Assembly (NCBI RefSeq): GCF_014831675.1
Contig: NZ_VJXY01000052.1
Coordinates: forward strand, 1-44,049
Reading direction: 5' to 3'
Length of the DNA stretch: 44,049 nucleotides
Source: Komarekiella delphini-convector SJRDD-AB1
Lineage (GTDB): Bacteria > Cyanobacteriota > Cyanobacteriia > Cyanobacteriales > Nostocaceae
Both the position numbers and the translations under genes were made by a program. Shown one piece after another: positions 43,137 through 44,049 of the stretch. Each line of letters begins with the position of its first letter. The first letter of the stretch is position 1. The notes below the pieces were generated by a model that made no database searches, was not told the origin of the DNA, and saw only the letters and a list, made by a program, of their open reading frames with translations.

Positions 43137-43947
43137 ACAACTTACTCCTTGTAAAATGTCAACTTGCAATCAAAAATCCAGATACTAACAAGACCAATTT
43201 TGCTTAATTCTGGTTTTATTGAAGATGGCGATCGCTATTTATCGGGTGCAATACCTGGTAAATTTACCAGTTCCTTTCGCTCACACTGTGGATAAAAAGC
43301 TTCATAACAACTGAATTATAAAATTTAGTATTCAGTAAAATTTCTCTGTTCATGAAAAATTTACTTACTTGTTAAACTTTTCACAATTGTTAAATGTAGA
43401 ATTTTGGGATAATAGGGTAATAAAATACTCCCTATCATGAATCGTCCAATTTTTTTAAAAAGCATGAATATACTATGCTATGAGCATTTTAATAGCCGTA
43501 GTTTTACTGCTTTAGCGTAATATATATAGTATAAAAATATTAAAAATATAAGTTACTTAAAAACCTGAAAATCACCGTGGTTTTTCTGTTAGTGCTGAGC
43601 TATTGCTAGTGGTCGTAGCGATTAGTAAATATTACGGGTAAATGATTTAATCCCTACTGGATTAACTCAAGCAGCAGGACGCTGAATCGCCTTGTCACAA
43701 GATTGAATGGCAATTTACAGCAATTTTCATGTTTTTAGACCACACTCTTGATTTCTCTCTGTGGCTCTGTCTTTAAAAGTTTCCTACGGCGGGAAACTTT
43801 TCGCTGCGCCTCTGCGTGAGATTAAAAAAACGTAGTACATTTACCTAAAAATAGCTGTAAGGTAACGCAGGGATGCGATCGCCATCATTTACGCTTGTTG
43901 TCAGAGTGTCCAAATTGTGTAGCTAGTAGTCTACCAAGCAAACTTTG
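43137..43947. other. Intergenic region with dispersed-repeat hairpins
   Basis: This is an 811-bp A/T-rich gap. It has an inverted repeat ATAGGG/CCCTAT near 43412-43435 and a strong 10-bp hairpin AAAAGTTTCC/GGAAACTTTT (43775-43801). The latter sits inside a longer segment (about 43740-43830) of the CTCTGCGTGAGA type that is repeated in many Nostocales genomes. HIP1 sites occur near 43230 and 43875. No gene is evident. Confidence 0.5.
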
Positions 43948-44049
43948 CTAGGTTAAGCTCGGATATAAATGCTGCATTTTCCGGCGAGCGTCTTTGGTTT
44001 GGAAACCCCAATACACACTGGCTTTTTGCTTATTACGTTGTTTCTCCCA
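43948..44049 (-). CDS. C-terminal end of a possible transposase (runs off right edge)
   Basis: A frame enters from the right edge on the - strand and ends at TAG after 33 residues. It begins WEKQRNKQKASVYWGFQTKD and continues to MQHLYPSLT. Its Trp/Gln/Arg pattern followed by TKDAR and LYP resembles, from memory, the ends of IS630/Tc1-mariner-type transposases of cyanobacteria. Only the tail is visible, so the assignment is tentative. Confidence 0.5.
   Translation of the reverse strand, partial: WEKQRNKQKASVYWGFQTKDARRKMQHLYPSLT

Overview
The window looks like chromosomal DNA of a filamentous, probably heterocyst-forming cyanobacterium (Nostocales). The reasons are: many GCGATCGC (HIP1) octamers, short tandem heptamer repeats between genes, two PEP-CTERM surface proteins, an SLH-plus-OprB outer-membrane porin, DUF2301, and palindrome-rich miniature repeats of the Nostoc type. 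No taxon can be fixed without a database search.

Left part (1-4.5 kb). At the edge a FAD/NAD(P)-binding oxidoreductase gene is cut off after about 88 codons, exactly where an unidentified reading frame on the other strand ends. Next comes a small nucleoside-salvage group: ribokinase, a cytosine deaminase of the yeast FCY1 type, and a nucleoside hydrolase. The last two start divergently only 15 bp apart. A PEP-CTERM surface protein follows, separated from the convergent porin gene by a bidirectional terminator.

Metal-uptake part (4.5-11.2 kb). An SLH/OprB porin, a Fur/Zur-like box, then znuA-znuC, a convergent SmtB/ArsR-type zinc sensor and znuB form a zinc import locus. Two same-orientation copies of one miniature inverted-repeat element (6414-6810 and 10897-11242) bracket this locus together with tRNA-Phe(GAA) and a decayed tnpB fragment.

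Exopolysaccharide part (12.2-34 kb). About 17 genes on the + strand make up a Wzx/Wzy-type polysaccharide cluster. It holds a zinc-ribbon protein of unknown role, a Wzc-like co-polymerase fused to a BY-kinase, a Wzx flippase and an FrhB-like iron-sulfur protein next to a polysaccharide pyruvyl transferase. It also holds at least seven glycosyltransferases or glycosyltransferase-like proteins, a methyltransferase, a hexapeptide acetyltransferase, a Wzy-like polymerase, a WecG/TagA enzyme, a polyprenyl-phosphate sugar transferase and a membrane acyltransferase. Together these can start a repeat unit on the lipid carrier, extend it, decorate it (pyruvate, acyl, methyl), flip it, polymerise it and control chain length. 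No outer-membrane Wza-type exporter and no sugar-nucleotide synthesis genes are present. A good intrinsic terminator lies inside the cluster just before the WecG-like gene.

Right part (34-44 kb). This is mostly housekeeping and accessory genes: a 51-residue conserved-looking protein, SAM hydroxide adenosyltransferase, a DUF2301 membrane protein, a YdcF-like protein, a ParE/Phd-type toxin-antitoxin pair, DprA, a membrane-anchored beta-lactamase-fold protein, a TrmJ-type tRNA methyltransferase, a HAF-repeat PEP-CTERM protein, and at the edge the C-terminus of a possible transposase. No CRISPR array, rRNA, prophage or classical defence operon was seen. The most interesting items are the FrhB/pyruvyl-transferase pair inside the Wzy cluster, the internal terminator, the element-bracketed zinc locus and the interrupted oxidoreductase.
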